A DNA stretch of 14,449 nucleotides from Ruminococcaceae bacterium UBA5905 (GCA_002431285.1 DJEF01000060.1:13113-27561), one strand, 5' to 3'; positions 1 through 7,751 are shown, counted from the stretch's first letter. Program-made: numbers and translations. Notes: generated by a model from the sequence alone, not told the origin.

Positions 1-497
1 CGCCCGCCGGCATACCGGGACGGGGCATCACCTGCATCGACCGCGGACGGTATCAGGTGACGGTCATCAATCTGTTGGGCTGCGTCTATATGGAGGCGAT
101 GGACAGCCCCTTTGACACACTGGATCGGTTGCTGACCGAGGCGGGCGATCCGACACTCTGCGTGGTGGACTTCCACGCTGAAGCCACGGCGGAAAAGCGG
201 GCGCTGGCTGCCTGGGCAGACGGGCGTATCTCGGCATTGTTTGGCACCCACACCCACGTCGCCACCGCCGACGAGCAAATTCTCCCCGGTGGCACGGGGT
301 TTCAAACCGATGTGGGTATGACCGGGCCAATCCAATCCTGTCTGGGGGTCAAAACCGAGCTGGCAATCGAGAAAATGCGTACAAAGCTCCCGGTGCGGTT
401 TTTCGCAGCGGAAGGCGATTGCGCGATGGACGGCGTACTATTCACCATCGACGAACGCACCGGTCATACTACGGCGGTACGCCGCATACGGGCATAA
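1..497 (+). CDS. ymdB: YmdB-family metallophosphoesterase, 3' part (5' end outside window)
   Basis: The reading frame is open from base 3 and ends at TAA 495-497, so only about the last 164 residues are present. The DFHAEAT motif (168-188), GTHTHV (243-260) and the following TDVGMTG stretch match the C-terminal half of the YmdB/TIGR00282 calcineurin-like phosphoesterases. His and Asp residues in these motifs bind the dinuclear metal centre. Bacillus subtilis YmdB hydrolyses 2',3'-cyclic nucleotides and influences biofilm and sporulation decisions; carrying that role over here is inference. The end of the protein (LPVRFFAAEGD, then a DGVLFTID strand) also fits the family. The in-frame ATG at 57 lies inside the conserved domain and is not a real start. 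The DUF6062 gene follows after 19 bases and is probably co-transcribed. Confidence 0.9.
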   Translation, partial: PAGIPGRGITCIDRGRYQVTVINLLGCVYMEAMDSPFDTLDRLLTEAGDPTLCVVDFHAEATAEKRALAAWADGRISALFGTHTHVATADEQILPGGTGFQTDVGMTGPIQSCLGVKTELAIEKMRTKLPVRFFAAEGDCAMDGVLFTIDERTGHTTAVRRIRA

Positions 498-516
498 ACG
501 GAAAAGGAGACAATTT

Positions 517-1215
517 ATGCGATACGATATCACGAACATTCCGGTAGCGGAGGTGTTTGAGGAACGGGACGGCTGCCCTCTCTGCCGTCTGCGGGATCAG
601 CTGGAGCAGCGGGTGGTGGAATACATCACCGGCGCCGCCATGATGGAGCCGGATATCCGCATCCAGACCAATAAACAGGGTTTTTGCATCGACCACTACC
701 GGCAAATGCTGGCCCGACGCAACCGGCTGAGCGTGGCGCTGATCCTGGAAAGCCATCTGGATGAAATGGAAAAGGAGATCTTCGCCGGTCTACCGCTGGT
801 GGGCAAAAGCCCTCGCGGGCAGGAAAAGGCTGCCTCCCGACGGGTGGACGACTGCTGGGTATGCAATCAGATGCGGGATACCACGGACAAGATGCTGGCC
901 ACCGTTTGCCGCACCTGGGAGACGCAAAAGGAGTTTCAGCGGTTATTTGAGGAGCAGCCCTGCCTATGTCTCCCCCATTTTGCCGCTCTGTCCCAAACGG
1001 CGCAAAAGGTCATCAGCAAGCGGGAGCAGTCCTACTTCCTGCGCGCTGCGGCGGAATTAACCCGCAAGTACTTAAAAGAGCTGCGGAGCGATGTGCACCA
1101 TTTCACGGAAATGTACGATTATCGCAATGCCGGCGCCAATTCTGACGCCGACTGGGGCAATTCCAGAGATGCCATTGAGCGGGCGATACAGTATCTCACC
1201 GCACGCCAACCGTAA
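517..1215 (+). CDS. DUF6062 family Cys-rich protein
   Basis: A 232-residue soluble protein with no signal peptide or membrane segment. ATG 517 is preceded by AAGGAG at 504-509. The opening (IPVAEVFEERDGCPLC) and the AAMMEPDIRIQTNKQGFC stretch match my memory of the Firmicutes family DUF6062, whose function is unknown. Cysteines and histidines fall in two similar blocks: C20/C23 with C57-H60, and C113/C116 with C151-H154 (plus C131 and C149). Each block is a CxxC followed about 35 residues later by CxxH-aromatic, which suggests two metal-binding units, most likely zinc; this is inferred from spacing alone. The gene lies between ymdB and a Nudix hydrolase on the same strand, so a nucleotide-related or housekeeping role is possible but not shown. 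Confidence 0.8.
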   Translation: MRYDITNIPVAEVFEERDGCPLCRLRDQLEQRVVEYITGAAMMEPDIRIQTNKQGFCIDHYRQMLARRNRLSVALILESHLDEMEKEIFAGLPLVGKSPRGQEKAASRRVDDCWVCNQMRDTTDKMLATVCRTWETQKEFQRLFEEQPCLCLPHFAALSQTAQKVISKREQSYFLRAAAELTRKYLKELRSDVHHFTEMYDYRNAGANSDADWGNSRDAIERAIQYLTARQP

Positions 1216-1266
1216 ACAATGTTGCTTTCCGGTGTGGTACCGAACCGCATCGACGGAGGATGTGTC

Positions 1267-1716
1267 ATGGACAGAACCGAAACCGCCGAGTTGACCGTAG
1301 TATGCCTCATCGAGGACGGCGACCGGCTGCTCCTGCAAAACCGAACGAAAAAGGATTGGCAGGGATATGCCCTGCCGGGCGGTCATGTGGAACGAGGCGA
1401 ATCGTTTGTAGACGCGGTGATCCGGGAAATGAAGGAAGAAACCGGCTTGGATATCAGTCATCCCCAGTTGGTGGGAATAAAACAGTTTCCTATCGAGAAC
1501 GGACGGTATATCGTTCTGCTGTTCAAGGCGACCGAATGGTCGGGCCACGTCACCTTCTCAGAAGAAGGCGCCATGGAATGGGTCGAATACCGTCAGCTTG
1601 CGCATATGAAAACGGTTCCCGATATGGATGCGCTGCTACACGTGATGAACACGCCGGAATTGACCGAGTTCATATACCGGGTCCGGGAGGACAAATGGAC
1701 CGTATCCATTCGTTAA
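1267..1716 (+). CDS. Nudix hydrolase (MutT-like NTP pyrophosphohydrolase)
   Basis: A 149-residue single-domain Nudix protein. The Nudix box spans residues 39-61: G39, x5, E45, x7, then REMKEETGL, with all catalytic Glu residues present. The strand before it (YALPGGHVERGES) is typical of 8-oxo-dGTP or related nucleoside triphosphate diphosphatases that hydrolyse substrates to NMP and pyrophosphate using Mg2+. The exact substrate cannot be read from the sequence. I chose ATG 1267 over the in-frame ATG at 1219 because GGAGG lies at about 1255-1259, 7 bases upstream, and because it gives the usual short N-terminus. It is the third gene of the plus-strand group, 51 bases after DUF6062, and is followed by a terminator. 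Confidence 0.9.
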   Translation: MDRTETAELTVVCLIEDGDRLLLQNRTKKDWQGYALPGGHVERGESFVDAVIREMKEETGLDISHPQLVGIKQFPIENGRYIVLLFKATEWSGHVTFSEEGAMEWVEYRQLAHMKTVPDMDALLHVMNTPELTEFIYRVREDKWTVSIR

Positions 1717-1730
1717 TCCTGTCAACAATG

Positions 1731-1770
1731 CATCCTCGTACTTTGCTGAAAAGGTGCGGGGATGTATTTT
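1731..1770 (+). terminator. Rho-independent terminator after Nudix gene
   Basis: Bases 1731-1744 pair with 1751-1764 over 14 positions without a mismatch (three G-T wobbles), leaving a 6-base loop. The stem is followed by TATTTT at 1765-1770. It sits 15 bases after the Nudix stop and ahead of the MATE promoter, separating the two units. Confidence 0.75.
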
Positions 1771-1791
1771 GCCCGTCCGCCAAAACAGGGG

Positions 1792-1820
1792 TTGCCAAAT
1801 CAGCCGGTCTGTGATAGAAT
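1792..1820 (+). promoter_or_regulatory. SigA-like promoter for MATE gene
   Basis: -35 TTGCCA at 1792-1797, a 17-base spacer and -10 TAGAAT at 1815-1820. The predicted start would give a leader of about 25 bases containing the GGAGG ribosome site at about 1841-1845. Confidence 0.75.
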
Positions 1821-1852
1821 GGTGCGGCATCTGAAAAAATGGAGGAAATCCA

Positions 1853-3256
1853 ATGGTACGTAAATTTATCGGAGACAAGGCGTTCTACCGCCGTACGATG
1901 GCCTTAGCGCTGCCGATCATGGTACAAAACGGCATCACCAACTTTGTCAGTATGCTGGATAACGTCATGGTGGGGCAGGTCGGCACCGTGCAAATGACCG
2001 GTGTAGCCGTCGCCAATCAGCTGATCTTCGTATTCAACCTGTGTATCTTCGGTGCTGTGTCCGGAGCAGGCATTTTTGGCGCGCAGTATTTCGGCAGCGG
2101 CAACCACGAAGGCGTGCGTCACACCTTTCGGTTCAAGCTGATCATCTGTGTGGTGCTGACGCTGCTGTGCGGCGCGGTTTTCCTCCTGTGGGGCGATCCG
2201 CTGGTGAGCGCCTATCTGAAAGGCGAGGGCAGCGCCGCCGACGCGGCGGCTTCACTGAGCTTTGCCCGGGACTATCTGCGGGTCATGCTGGTGGGGCTCA
2301 TCCCCTATGCCGTCGTCCAGTGCTATTCCAGCACCCTGCGAGAATCCGGAGAAACTGTGCTGCCCATGGTAGCCGGCCTGACGGCAGTGAGTATCAATCT
2401 GTGTTTTAACTACATCCTCATCTTTGGCAAGCTGGGCGCTCCCAAGCTGGGGGTCATCGGCGCGGCCATCGCCACGGTCATATCCCGTTTCGCAGAGCTG
2501 ATCATCGTGGCGGTATGGACACGTACCCACGCCGCGCGCAATCCGTTTATTGTGGGAGCGTTCCGCAGTCTGTACGTCCCCGGACGGCTGATAAAGCAGA
2601 TCTCTCTCAAGGGGCTGCCGCTGATGCTCAACGAGACCTTCTGGGCAGCCGGTATGGCCATGCTGACCCAGTGCTATTCCGTGCGGGGGCTGGATGTAGT
2701 AGCGGCCAATAACATTTCCAGCACCTTCTTCAACGTGTTTTCCGTGGCGTTCCAGGCCATCGGCGTGGCCATCGGCATTATCCTCGGCCAGCAGCTGGGC
2801 GCCGGGCAAACCGATGAGGCACGGGACAGCAGCCGCAAGCTGATTGCCTTCTCGGTATTTGTCAGTGTACTGGTGGCCATTGTCTACGCCGTGGCGGCAG
2901 AGTTCATCCCCCACATCTACAACACCGAACCGGATATCCGCCTGACCGCCACCCGGCTCATGCAGATCTCCGCACTGGTATTCCCGTTGGATGCGTTCGC
3001 CAACGCCTCCTACTTCACTCTGCGGTCCGGCGGAAAAACGCTGGTCACGATCCTGTTTGACAGCTGTTTTGTCTGGGCGGTACAAGTGCCAACAGCGCTG
3101 GTGCTCAGTCGGCTCACCGCCATGCCCATTCTGCCGCTGTTCGCCATCTGCCAGCTGCTGTGCTTCATCAAATGTGTATTCGGCTATTGGCTGGTGAAGA
3201 AGGGCATCTGGATCCGCAATATTGTAGCGGATACACAGCCGACAGCAGCCGAATGA
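1853..3256 (+). CDS. MATE family efflux transporter (first copy)
   Basis: A 467-residue polytopic membrane protein with about 12 predicted hydrophobic helices in two bundles, the usual MATE length and arrangement. The N-terminal helix carries ALPIMVQNGITNFVSMLDN followed by VMVGQVGT, a typical MATE helix 1-2 region, and the second bundle starts near GLPLMLNETFWAAGMAML. MATE proteins export cationic drugs, dyes or metabolites in exchange for Na+ or H+; the substrate here is unknown. ATG 1853 has GGAGG 7 bases upstream. The gene is a single-gene unit with its own promoter (1792-1820) and a strong terminator (3279-3315). It is only distantly similar to the second MATE gene on the opposite strand (4435-5832), so it is not a recent tandem duplicate. 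Confidence 0.92.
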   Translation: MVRKFIGDKAFYRRTMALALPIMVQNGITNFVSMLDNVMVGQVGTVQMTGVAVANQLIFVFNLCIFGAVSGAGIFGAQYFGSGNHEGVRHTFRFKLIICVVLTLLCGAVFLLWGDPLVSAYLKGEGSAADAAASLSFARDYLRVMLVGLIPYAVVQCYSSTLRESGETVLPMVAGLTAVSINLCFNYILIFGKLGAPKLGVIGAAIATVISRFAELIIVAVWTRTHAARNPFIVGAFRSLYVPGRLIKQISLKGLPLMLNETFWAAGMAMLTQCYSVRGLDVVAANNISSTFFNVFSVAFQAIGVAIGIILGQQLGAGQTDEARDSSRKLIAFSVFVSVLVAIVYAVAAEFIPHIYNTEPDIRLTATRLMQISALVFPLDAFANASYFTLRSGGKTLVTILFDSCFVWAVQVPTALVLSRLTAMPILPLFAICQLLCFIKCVFGYWLVKKGIWIRNIVADTQPTAAE

Positions 3257-3278
3257 TCCATATCAAAGCCATCAAAAG

Positions 3279-3315
3279 AACGCCTGTCTCCCCGCAAAAG
3301 GGAGGCAGGCGTTTT
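3279..3315 (+). terminator. Strong Rho-independent terminator after MATE gene
   Basis: Bases 3279-3292 pair with 3300-3313 over 14 positions with one G-T wobble around a 7-base loop (CGCAAAA), ending in TTTT at 3312-3315. It begins 22 bases after the MATE stop codon. Confidence 0.88.
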
Positions 3316-3340
3316 CGATGTGTCCGGGAACCTTGACATA

Positions 3341-3486
3341 CCCGGAAGTCGGCCAAAAAACCAAGGCGCATATCCGTCCGTGCTTATAAAAAGCTGCGTT
3401 GCGTGCCTTGAGCGCATGGCTATGTCCATGCACATGGACTTTCCGACTTCTTCCGGGAGCGCTTCTACCAGTTTATTCTGCGCTCC
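3341..3486. other. Multi-stem palindromic intergenic element
   Basis: A gene-free stretch between two convergent genes that folds into several nested hairpins. The outer arms are CCCGGAAGTCGG (3341-3352) and its inverted copy at 3443-3457 carrying a 3-base insertion (CTT). Inside them are a stem 3362-3369 with 3403-3410, itself enclosing a small stem 3382-3385/3391-3394, and a perfect 7-bp hairpin GTCCATG-CA-CATGGAC (3424-3439). A further hairpin GGAGCGC/GCGCTCC (3456-3462/3480-3486) follows. It could be a dispersed repeat (REP or MITE-like) or a structured RNA; no promoter, terminal duplication or family match is evident. The minus-strand frame crossing it (3573-3184) runs through terminators and is not taken as a gene. 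Confidence 0.5.
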
Positions 3487-3516
3487 TGCGCCCCACGAGC
3501 TCTTGGACAAACAGAG

Positions 3517-3549
3517 AACGCCTGTATCCCCCCGAGAGACACAGGCATT
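3517..3549 (-). terminator. Probable terminator after rluA-type gene
   Basis: On the minus strand AATGCCTGT (3549-3541) pairs with ACAGGCGTT (3525-3517) over 9 positions with one G-T wobble, and the stem can continue inward. It lies 5 bases past the pseudouridine synthase stop codon. The tail (CTCTGTTTG) is only moderately T-rich, so efficiency is uncertain. Confidence 0.55.
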
Positions 3550-3554
3550 CCATC

Positions 3555-4442
3555 TCAATTTTGTTCCTGCCACAGGCCATGGGCTGCCAGCAGCTGACGC
3601 ATATCCTCCGGCAGCGGGGCAGAAAACGTCATGACCTCACCCGTCACCGGATGATGCAGCATCATGCGGCCGCAGTGCAATCCATGACGAGGCAAATAGG
3701 TCTCATCCGTGCCGTACATGGTATCCCCCGCCAGCGGATATCCCATCCATGCCATATGCACACGGATCTGGTGCGTGCGTCCGGTCTCCAGCACCAGACG
3801 CACCAGCGAAATTTCGCCATCGGTGCCCAAACTCTCCCAATGGGTGACACTGGGCTTGCCGCCCTCCCCTACTTCCCGGGTGATACAGCAACCTTCTTTG
3901 ACACGAATGGGCTGGTCGATCGTGCCGCTGCCGGTAAGCGCGCCCAGCACCACCGCCAGGTACTCCTTTTGCGGTTTCTGTGCCAGCGCATACGCCACAT
4001 GGGGACTTTTCGCCGCCAACAACAGGCCGCTGGTGTTACGGTCCAGACGGTTCACCGGGCGAAAGGACAGCGGCGTGCCCTGCCGTTCAAAATACCCCAC
4101 CACCGCATTGGCCAGCGTCGGCTCCGGTTTCCCGGCAGAGGGATGCACCGCCAGATAGGGCGGTTTGTCGATCACCAATATATGCTCATCTTCATATACG
4201 ATCGACAGCGGCATATCCGCCCCCTCAATGCGCACCGCGTCCTCCGGCATCTGTACCCGTACCGTCTGACCGGCACGCAGCCGGTCGATGGAGCGCAGCG
4301 GCACACCGTCGGCGGTCATGCCGCCTTCCACCCGCTTGAGCTTCACCACCATCCGCCAGGACAGCCCGCAATGCTGCCGCAGGAAACTCTGCATGGTGGC
4401 ATTATCCCATTCCGGCGGCACCGGAAATACGTACTCAGCCAT
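3555..4442 (-). CDS. RluA family pseudouridine synthase
   Basis: A 295-residue enzyme of the RluA/RluD class that isomerises uridine to pseudouridine in rRNA or tRNA. The catalytic motif reads VNRLDRNTSGLL at about residues 130-141, with the nucleophile Asp at 134; many relatives have HRLD where this has NRLD. Other family marks are the IDKPPYLAVHPS strand (91-102) and the LETGRTHQIRVHM block near the C-terminus. An S4-like N-terminal segment (about 13-62) is short but plausible. I chose ATG 4442 because it is preceded by GGAG about 8 bases upstream; the longer frame to 4547 reads through the neighbouring MATE gene. ATG overlaps the MATE stop by 8 bases, indicating translational coupling. The precise target uridine is unknown. 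Confidence 0.9.
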   Translation of the reverse strand: MAEYVFPVPPEWDNATMQSFLRQHCGLSWRMVVKLKRVEGGMTADGVPLRSIDRLRAGQTVRVQMPEDAVRIEGADMPLSIVYEDEHILVIDKPPYLAVHPSAGKPEPTLANAVVGYFERQGTPLSFRPVNRLDRNTSGLLLAAKSPHVAYALAQKPQKEYLAVVLGALTGSGTIDQPIRVKEGCCITREVGEGGKPSVTHWESLGTDGEISLVRLVLETGRTHQIRVHMAWMGYPLAGDTMYGTDETYLPRHGLHCGRMMLHHPVTGEVMTFSAPLPEDMRQLLAAHGLWQEQN

Positions 4443-5832
4443 GTGCCGGCTCCGTTTCACCCGTCGATGCCGGCTGGAGCATCGGTTCCGCCGCCCGCCG
4501 CCGTATCTGACGCATATAATGATGGAACATCCAGTATTCCACCACAAAGGTCAGCGTCCAGGAGATGGGATAGGACACATACAGGTTCTCCGGCGTGCGG
4601 AAAATCGCAAACACCGTATAAATCCACACAATTCGGAACACGCACACGCCCATAACCGTCGCGATCATCGGTGCCAGCGAAAAGCCCATGCCCCGCACGG
4701 AGCCGGTGGTTACATCCATGATGCCGCACAGGAAATAGGGCAGGCAAATGTACGCCATCCGGCTCAATCCATAGGTGATCGCCTCGGGGGAATCCGTAAT
4801 ATAAATGCCCAGCAGCGGACGCCCGAGGAAGTATGCCACCGCCCCCAGCACCACACCAACCACCGTGACGCACGCCAGGCAGGTATGCAGGATCTTCGGG
4901 ATCCGGTCATATCGACAAGCGCCGATATTCTGTCCGGTGAAATTCAGCGAGGTCTGGCTGAATGCATTGATGGACACATACACAAAGCCCTCCAAATTGG
5001 ACGCGGCAGCATTGCCGGACATCACCACCTCACCGAAGGAGTTGATGGACGACTGGATCAACACATTGGAAATAGAAAACAGCGAGCCCTGGATTCCGGC
5101 CGGCAGACCGATGCGCACCATCTTGAAAAAAGGCTTTTTGTGGAATCGCAGCTTTTTCAACTCCAGCTTACAGGCGTCGGTGCGCTTATGCAGCGCCCAC
5201 AGCACCAGCACCGCCGATACCGTCTGCGAAATCGACGTAGCCAACGCCACACCCGCCACATTCATATCGAATGCCACGACAAACAGCACATTCAGCAGAA
5301 TATTCAGCACCCCGGCCACCGTCAGATAGATCAGCGGGCTTTTCGTATCCCCCGCCGCCCGCAGCAGTGCCGCACCGTAGTTATACAGCATACTGGCGGT
5401 CATGCCGCAGAAATACAGCCGCATATAGACGCTGGATAATCCCAGCACCGAATCCGGCGTGTCCATCCAGCGCAAAAAGTCCGGCGCCAGCCACAAACCG
5501 ATGAACGTCATGATGAGTCCGCTGATGGCCGCAGTCGGAATGGCGGTATGGACCGTGCGATGCACTTCTTCATCATTTTTGGCGCCGATGGCCTGCGCCA
5601 CCGCCACACCGGCCCCGATCGACAGCCCGATAAACAGGTTGACGATCAGATTCGTCAGCGAACCGGTGGCCCCCACCGCCGCCACGTATATACTGCCGCA
5701 AAATTGCCCCACCACGATCAGATCGGCGGCGTTAAAAAACAGCTGCAACAGACTGGTGAGAATAATGGGGATGGTATACCGGATAATATTGGGGAGCAGC
5801 GCCCCGTCGGACATATTGATTTCACGCTTCAT
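4435..5832 (-). CDS. MATE family efflux transporter (second copy)
   Basis: A 465-residue membrane protein with about 12 helices. The start (INMSDGALLPNIIRYTIP) and the LLQLFFNAADLIVVGQF helix are typical of the NorM/DinF-like MATE proteins common in Clostridia. A second bundle begins near MVRIGLPAGIQGSLFSISN. ATG 5832 has AGGAG 7-8 bases upstream; the longer frame to 5943 would run back into the transketolase gene. It lies 73 bases downstream of tktB with no promoter visible in the gap, and its end overlaps the pseudouridine synthase start, so it is probably read from the tktA promoter or from a weak internal one. The exported compound cannot be deduced. It faces the other MATE gene with rluA and the palindromic element between them. 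Confidence 0.92.
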   Translation of the reverse strand: MKREINMSDGALLPNIIRYTIPIILTSLLQLFFNAADLIVVGQFCGSIYVAAVGATGSLTNLIVNLFIGLSIGAGVAVAQAIGAKNDEEVHRTVHTAIPTAAISGLIMTFIGLWLAPDFLRWMDTPDSVLGLSSVYMRLYFCGMTASMLYNYGAALLRAAGDTKSPLIYLTVAGVLNILLNVLFVVAFDMNVAGVALATSISQTVSAVLVLWALHKRTDACKLELKKLRFHKKPFFKMVRIGLPAGIQGSLFSISNVLIQSSINSFGEVVMSGNAAASNLEGFVYVSINAFSQTSLNFTGQNIGACRYDRIPKILHTCLACVTVVGVVLGAVAYFLGRPLLGIYITDSPEAITYGLSRMAYICLPYFLCGIMDVTTGSVRGMGFSLAPMIATVMGVCVFRIVWIYTVFAIFRTPENLYVSYPISWTLTFVVEYWMFHHYMRQIRRRAAEPMLQPASTGETEPAHG

Positions 5833-5848
5833 CGTTTTTCTCCTTGCC

Positions 5849-5895
5849 GGACGGCGAAAAGGGGTGATGCGCCGTCCCCAGCCACCGTCCCCTTT
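5849..5895 (-). other. Interlocking hairpins in tktB-MATE gap
   Basis: On the minus strand four segments occur in the order AAAGGGG (5895-5889), GGACGGCG (5877-5870), CCCCTTTT (5864-5857), CGCCGTCC (5856-5849). The first can pair with the third and the second with the fourth, so the two stems are interlocked: either mutually exclusive or a pseudoknot. The last segment ends just before the MATE ribosome site AGGAG. This could tune expression between tktB and MATE, but may be chance in GC-rich DNA. Confidence 0.35.
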
Positions 5896-5905
5896 GCGGT
5901 TATTT

Positions 5906-6850
5906 TTATTTCTGTGCGATCGCCTGCTTAACCTTCTCCGCAATGTGCTCCGCCGTTAGGCCATAGAGCTTCAGCAGTTCCACCGCCGGGCCGGACTGCC
6001 CGAAGGTATCCTCCACGCCGACTCGCAGCACCGGCACCGGGCAGGTCTCGCACACCACCTCGGCCACGGCGCTGCCCAGACCGCCGATGATGTTATGCTC
6101 CTCGGCGGTGACGATTGCTCCGGTTTCCCGGGCCGCCTTTTCGATGCAATCCCGGTCAATGGGCTTGATGGTGGCCATGTTGACCACCCGGGCAGAAATC
6201 CCCTGCTCTTTCAGCTGCTCCGCCGCAACGAGCGCCTCATTCACCAACAAACCGGTGGCGATGATCGTCGCATCGGCGCCGTCCACCAACGTCTTGGCCT
6301 TGCCGATCACGAACGGCTCCGCCGGATCGGTGATCATCGGCACCGCCAGCCGCCCGAACCGCAGATACACCGGCCCCTGCCAATCGGCAGCAGCTTTCAC
6401 CGCAGCCTTGGCCTCCGCACCGTCTGCCGGGTTGAGGATCACCATGCCTGGGATGGTGCGCATCAGTCCGACATCCTCACAGCACTGATGGGTGGCCCCA
6501 TCCTCCCCCACGGACACGCCCGCATGGGTCGCGCCGATCTTCACGTTCAGGTGAGGATAGCCGATGGAGTTGCGCACCTGCTCAAAGGCACGCCCGGCCG
6601 CAAACATCGCAAAAGAGGAGGCAAACACCAGCTTGCCGGTGGACGCCATACCGGCGGCAATGCTCATCATATTGCCCTCGGCGATACCCACATCTACAAA
6701 CCGCTCCGGGCACGCCTTCTTAAACGTACCGGTCTTGGTAGCTGCCGCCAGGTCGGCGTCCAGCACCACCAGTTCCGGATGGGTGGCGCTCAGCTCCACC
6801 AGCGCTTCACCGTAAGCGTCACGGGTCGCCTGCTTGATCACGTCTGCCAT
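5906..6850 (-). CDS. Transketolase C-terminal subunit
   Basis: A 314-residue protein equal to the pyrimidine-binding (Pyr) and C-terminal domains of transketolase. The VDVGIAEGNMMSIAAGMA stretch holds the catalytic Glu (E58) that activates thiamine diphosphate, followed by the FAMFAAGRAFEQVRNSI helix. Together with the N-terminal subunit encoded just upstream it transfers two-carbon ketol groups between sugar phosphates in the non-oxidative pentose phosphate pathway. Split transketolase is normal in many Firmicutes and archaea, so this is not a frameshifted gene. The start ATG 6850 is 3 bases after the tktA stop, with GGAGGG in the end of tktA as ribosome site. The last residues are AQK before TAA 5908-5906. 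Confidence 0.93.
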   Translation of the reverse strand: MADVIKQATRDAYGEALVELSATHPELVVLDADLAAATKTGTFKKACPERFVDVGIAEGNMMSIAAGMASTGKLVFASSFAMFAAGRAFEQVRNSIGYPHLNVKIGATHAGVSVGEDGATHQCCEDVGLMRTIPGMVILNPADGAEAKAAVKAAADWQGPVYLRFGRLAVPMITDPAEPFVIGKAKTLVDGADATIIATGLLVNEALVAAEQLKEQGISARVVNMATIKPIDRDCIEKAARETGAIVTAEEHNIIGGLGSAVAEVVCETCPVPVLRVGVEDTFGQSGPAVELLKLYGLTAEHIAEKVKQAIAQK

Positions 6851-6853
6851 TTG

Positions 6854-7696
6854 TCAGCCCTCCAGTTCTTTGATCCGGGCGGTGATCTCCGCCACGGCGA
6901 TGTCGTATTGCTCCTGCTTGGGCGCCGCACCGTGCCAGCCGCACTGGTTCTCCATATAGGACACACCCTTGCCCTTGACGGTTTTCTGGACGATGGCGGT
7001 AGGCTTGCCCTTGACCGTGCGAGCCTCTCTCAGCGCCCCTTCGATCTGCTCCAGATCGTTGCCGTCAATCTCCACCACATGGAAACCGAAGGCGGCAAAC
7101 TTCTCCGGAATGGGATAGGGAGAGTTGACCTCCTCCACCGTGCCGTCGATCTGCAGATTGTTGTTATCCACCAGCACGACCAGGTTGTCCAGTTGTTTGG
7201 CCGCCGCAAACATGGCCGCCTCCCACACCTGGCCTTCCTCGATCTCGCCGTCGCCGACGATGGTATACACCCGATACGCCTGACCGTCCATCTTGCCGGC
7301 CAGCGCCATACCCACCGCGCAGGAGATCCCCTGTCCCAGCGAGCCGGAGGACATATCCACGCCGGGAATGTGCTTCATATCCGGATGCCCCTGCAAAATA
7401 GAGCCGACGTGCCGCAGGGTGGGAATCAGATCCGTGGAAAAATAGCCGCGCAGCGCCAGCGCGCCGTACAGCGCCGGTGCCGCATGCCCCTTGGACAGCA
7501 CAAAGCGGTCCCGCTGCGCCCAATGAGGGTTAGCCGGATCAATGCGCATCTCCCTCCAGTAGAGATAAGCCAGATCCTCGGCAATCGAAAGAGAGCCGCC
7601 GGGGTGGCCGCTCTTCGCGTGATAAGTGCCCTCAATAACTGCCAGACGGATCTTCTCCGCCATCAGCATGAGCTGTTGTTTTTCCTTTGCATCCAT
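6854..7696 (-). CDS. Transketolase N-terminal subunit
   Basis: A 280-residue protein equal to the thiamine-diphosphate (PP-binding) domain of transketolase. Visible marks are KSGHPGGSLS (28-37, with H31), LSKGHAAPALY (68-78), and the cofactor and metal motif starting GDGEIEEGQ (148-156) and ending VDNNNLQIDG. It forms a heteromer with the C-terminal subunit 3 bases downstream. ATG 7696 gives the usual N-terminal length, though its ribosome site (AAAGG about 13 bases upstream) is weak and ATG 7669 or 7663 cannot be excluded. An extended -10 promoter lies about 55 bases upstream. The next gene upstream (DHH protein) ends 107 bases away, so tktAB may be read from its own promoter. Confidence 0.93.
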   Translation of the reverse strand: MDAKEKQQLMLMAEKIRLAVIEGTYHAKSGHPGGSLSIAEDLAYLYWREMRIDPANPHWAQRDRFVLSKGHAAPALYGALALRGYFSTDLIPTLRHVGSILQGHPDMKHIPGVDMSSGSLGQGISCAVGMALAGKMDGQAYRVYTIVGDGEIEEGQVWEAAMFAAAKQLDNLVVLVDNNNLQIDGTVEEVNSPYPIPEKFAAFGFHVVEIDGNDLEQIEGALREARTVKGKPTAIVQKTVKGKGVSYMENQCGWHGAAPKQEQYDIAVAEITARIKELEG

Positions 7697-7751
7697 GTGG
7701 TGATACCAACCTTTCCGGAGGGTGCAGCCGCGCCCGCCAATTCTTCGCCTT

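Noticed and set aside
2252..3085. Minus-strand open frame of 277 codons inside the first MATE gene
   Set aside because: It is antisense to a transporter, with composition rich in Gly, Asp, Gln and His and no membrane segments or known motif.
3184..3573. Minus-strand open frame of 129 codons across the MATE-rluA gap
   Set aside because: It runs through two terminators and the palindromic element, has no ribosome site and overlaps the MATE 3' end antisense. The coding appearance is a by-product of GC-rich sequence.
3399..4655. Plus-strand open frame of 418 codons opposite rluA
   Set aside because: It lies antisense to a well supported pseudouridine synthase, is rich in His, Arg, Gln and Pro as is typical of shadow frames, and matches no family.
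5906..7696. Transketolase split in two considered as a frameshifted single gene
   Set aside because: Both parts have complete domain boundaries, their own starts and a ribosome site between them. A two-gene transketolase is standard in many Firmicutes.
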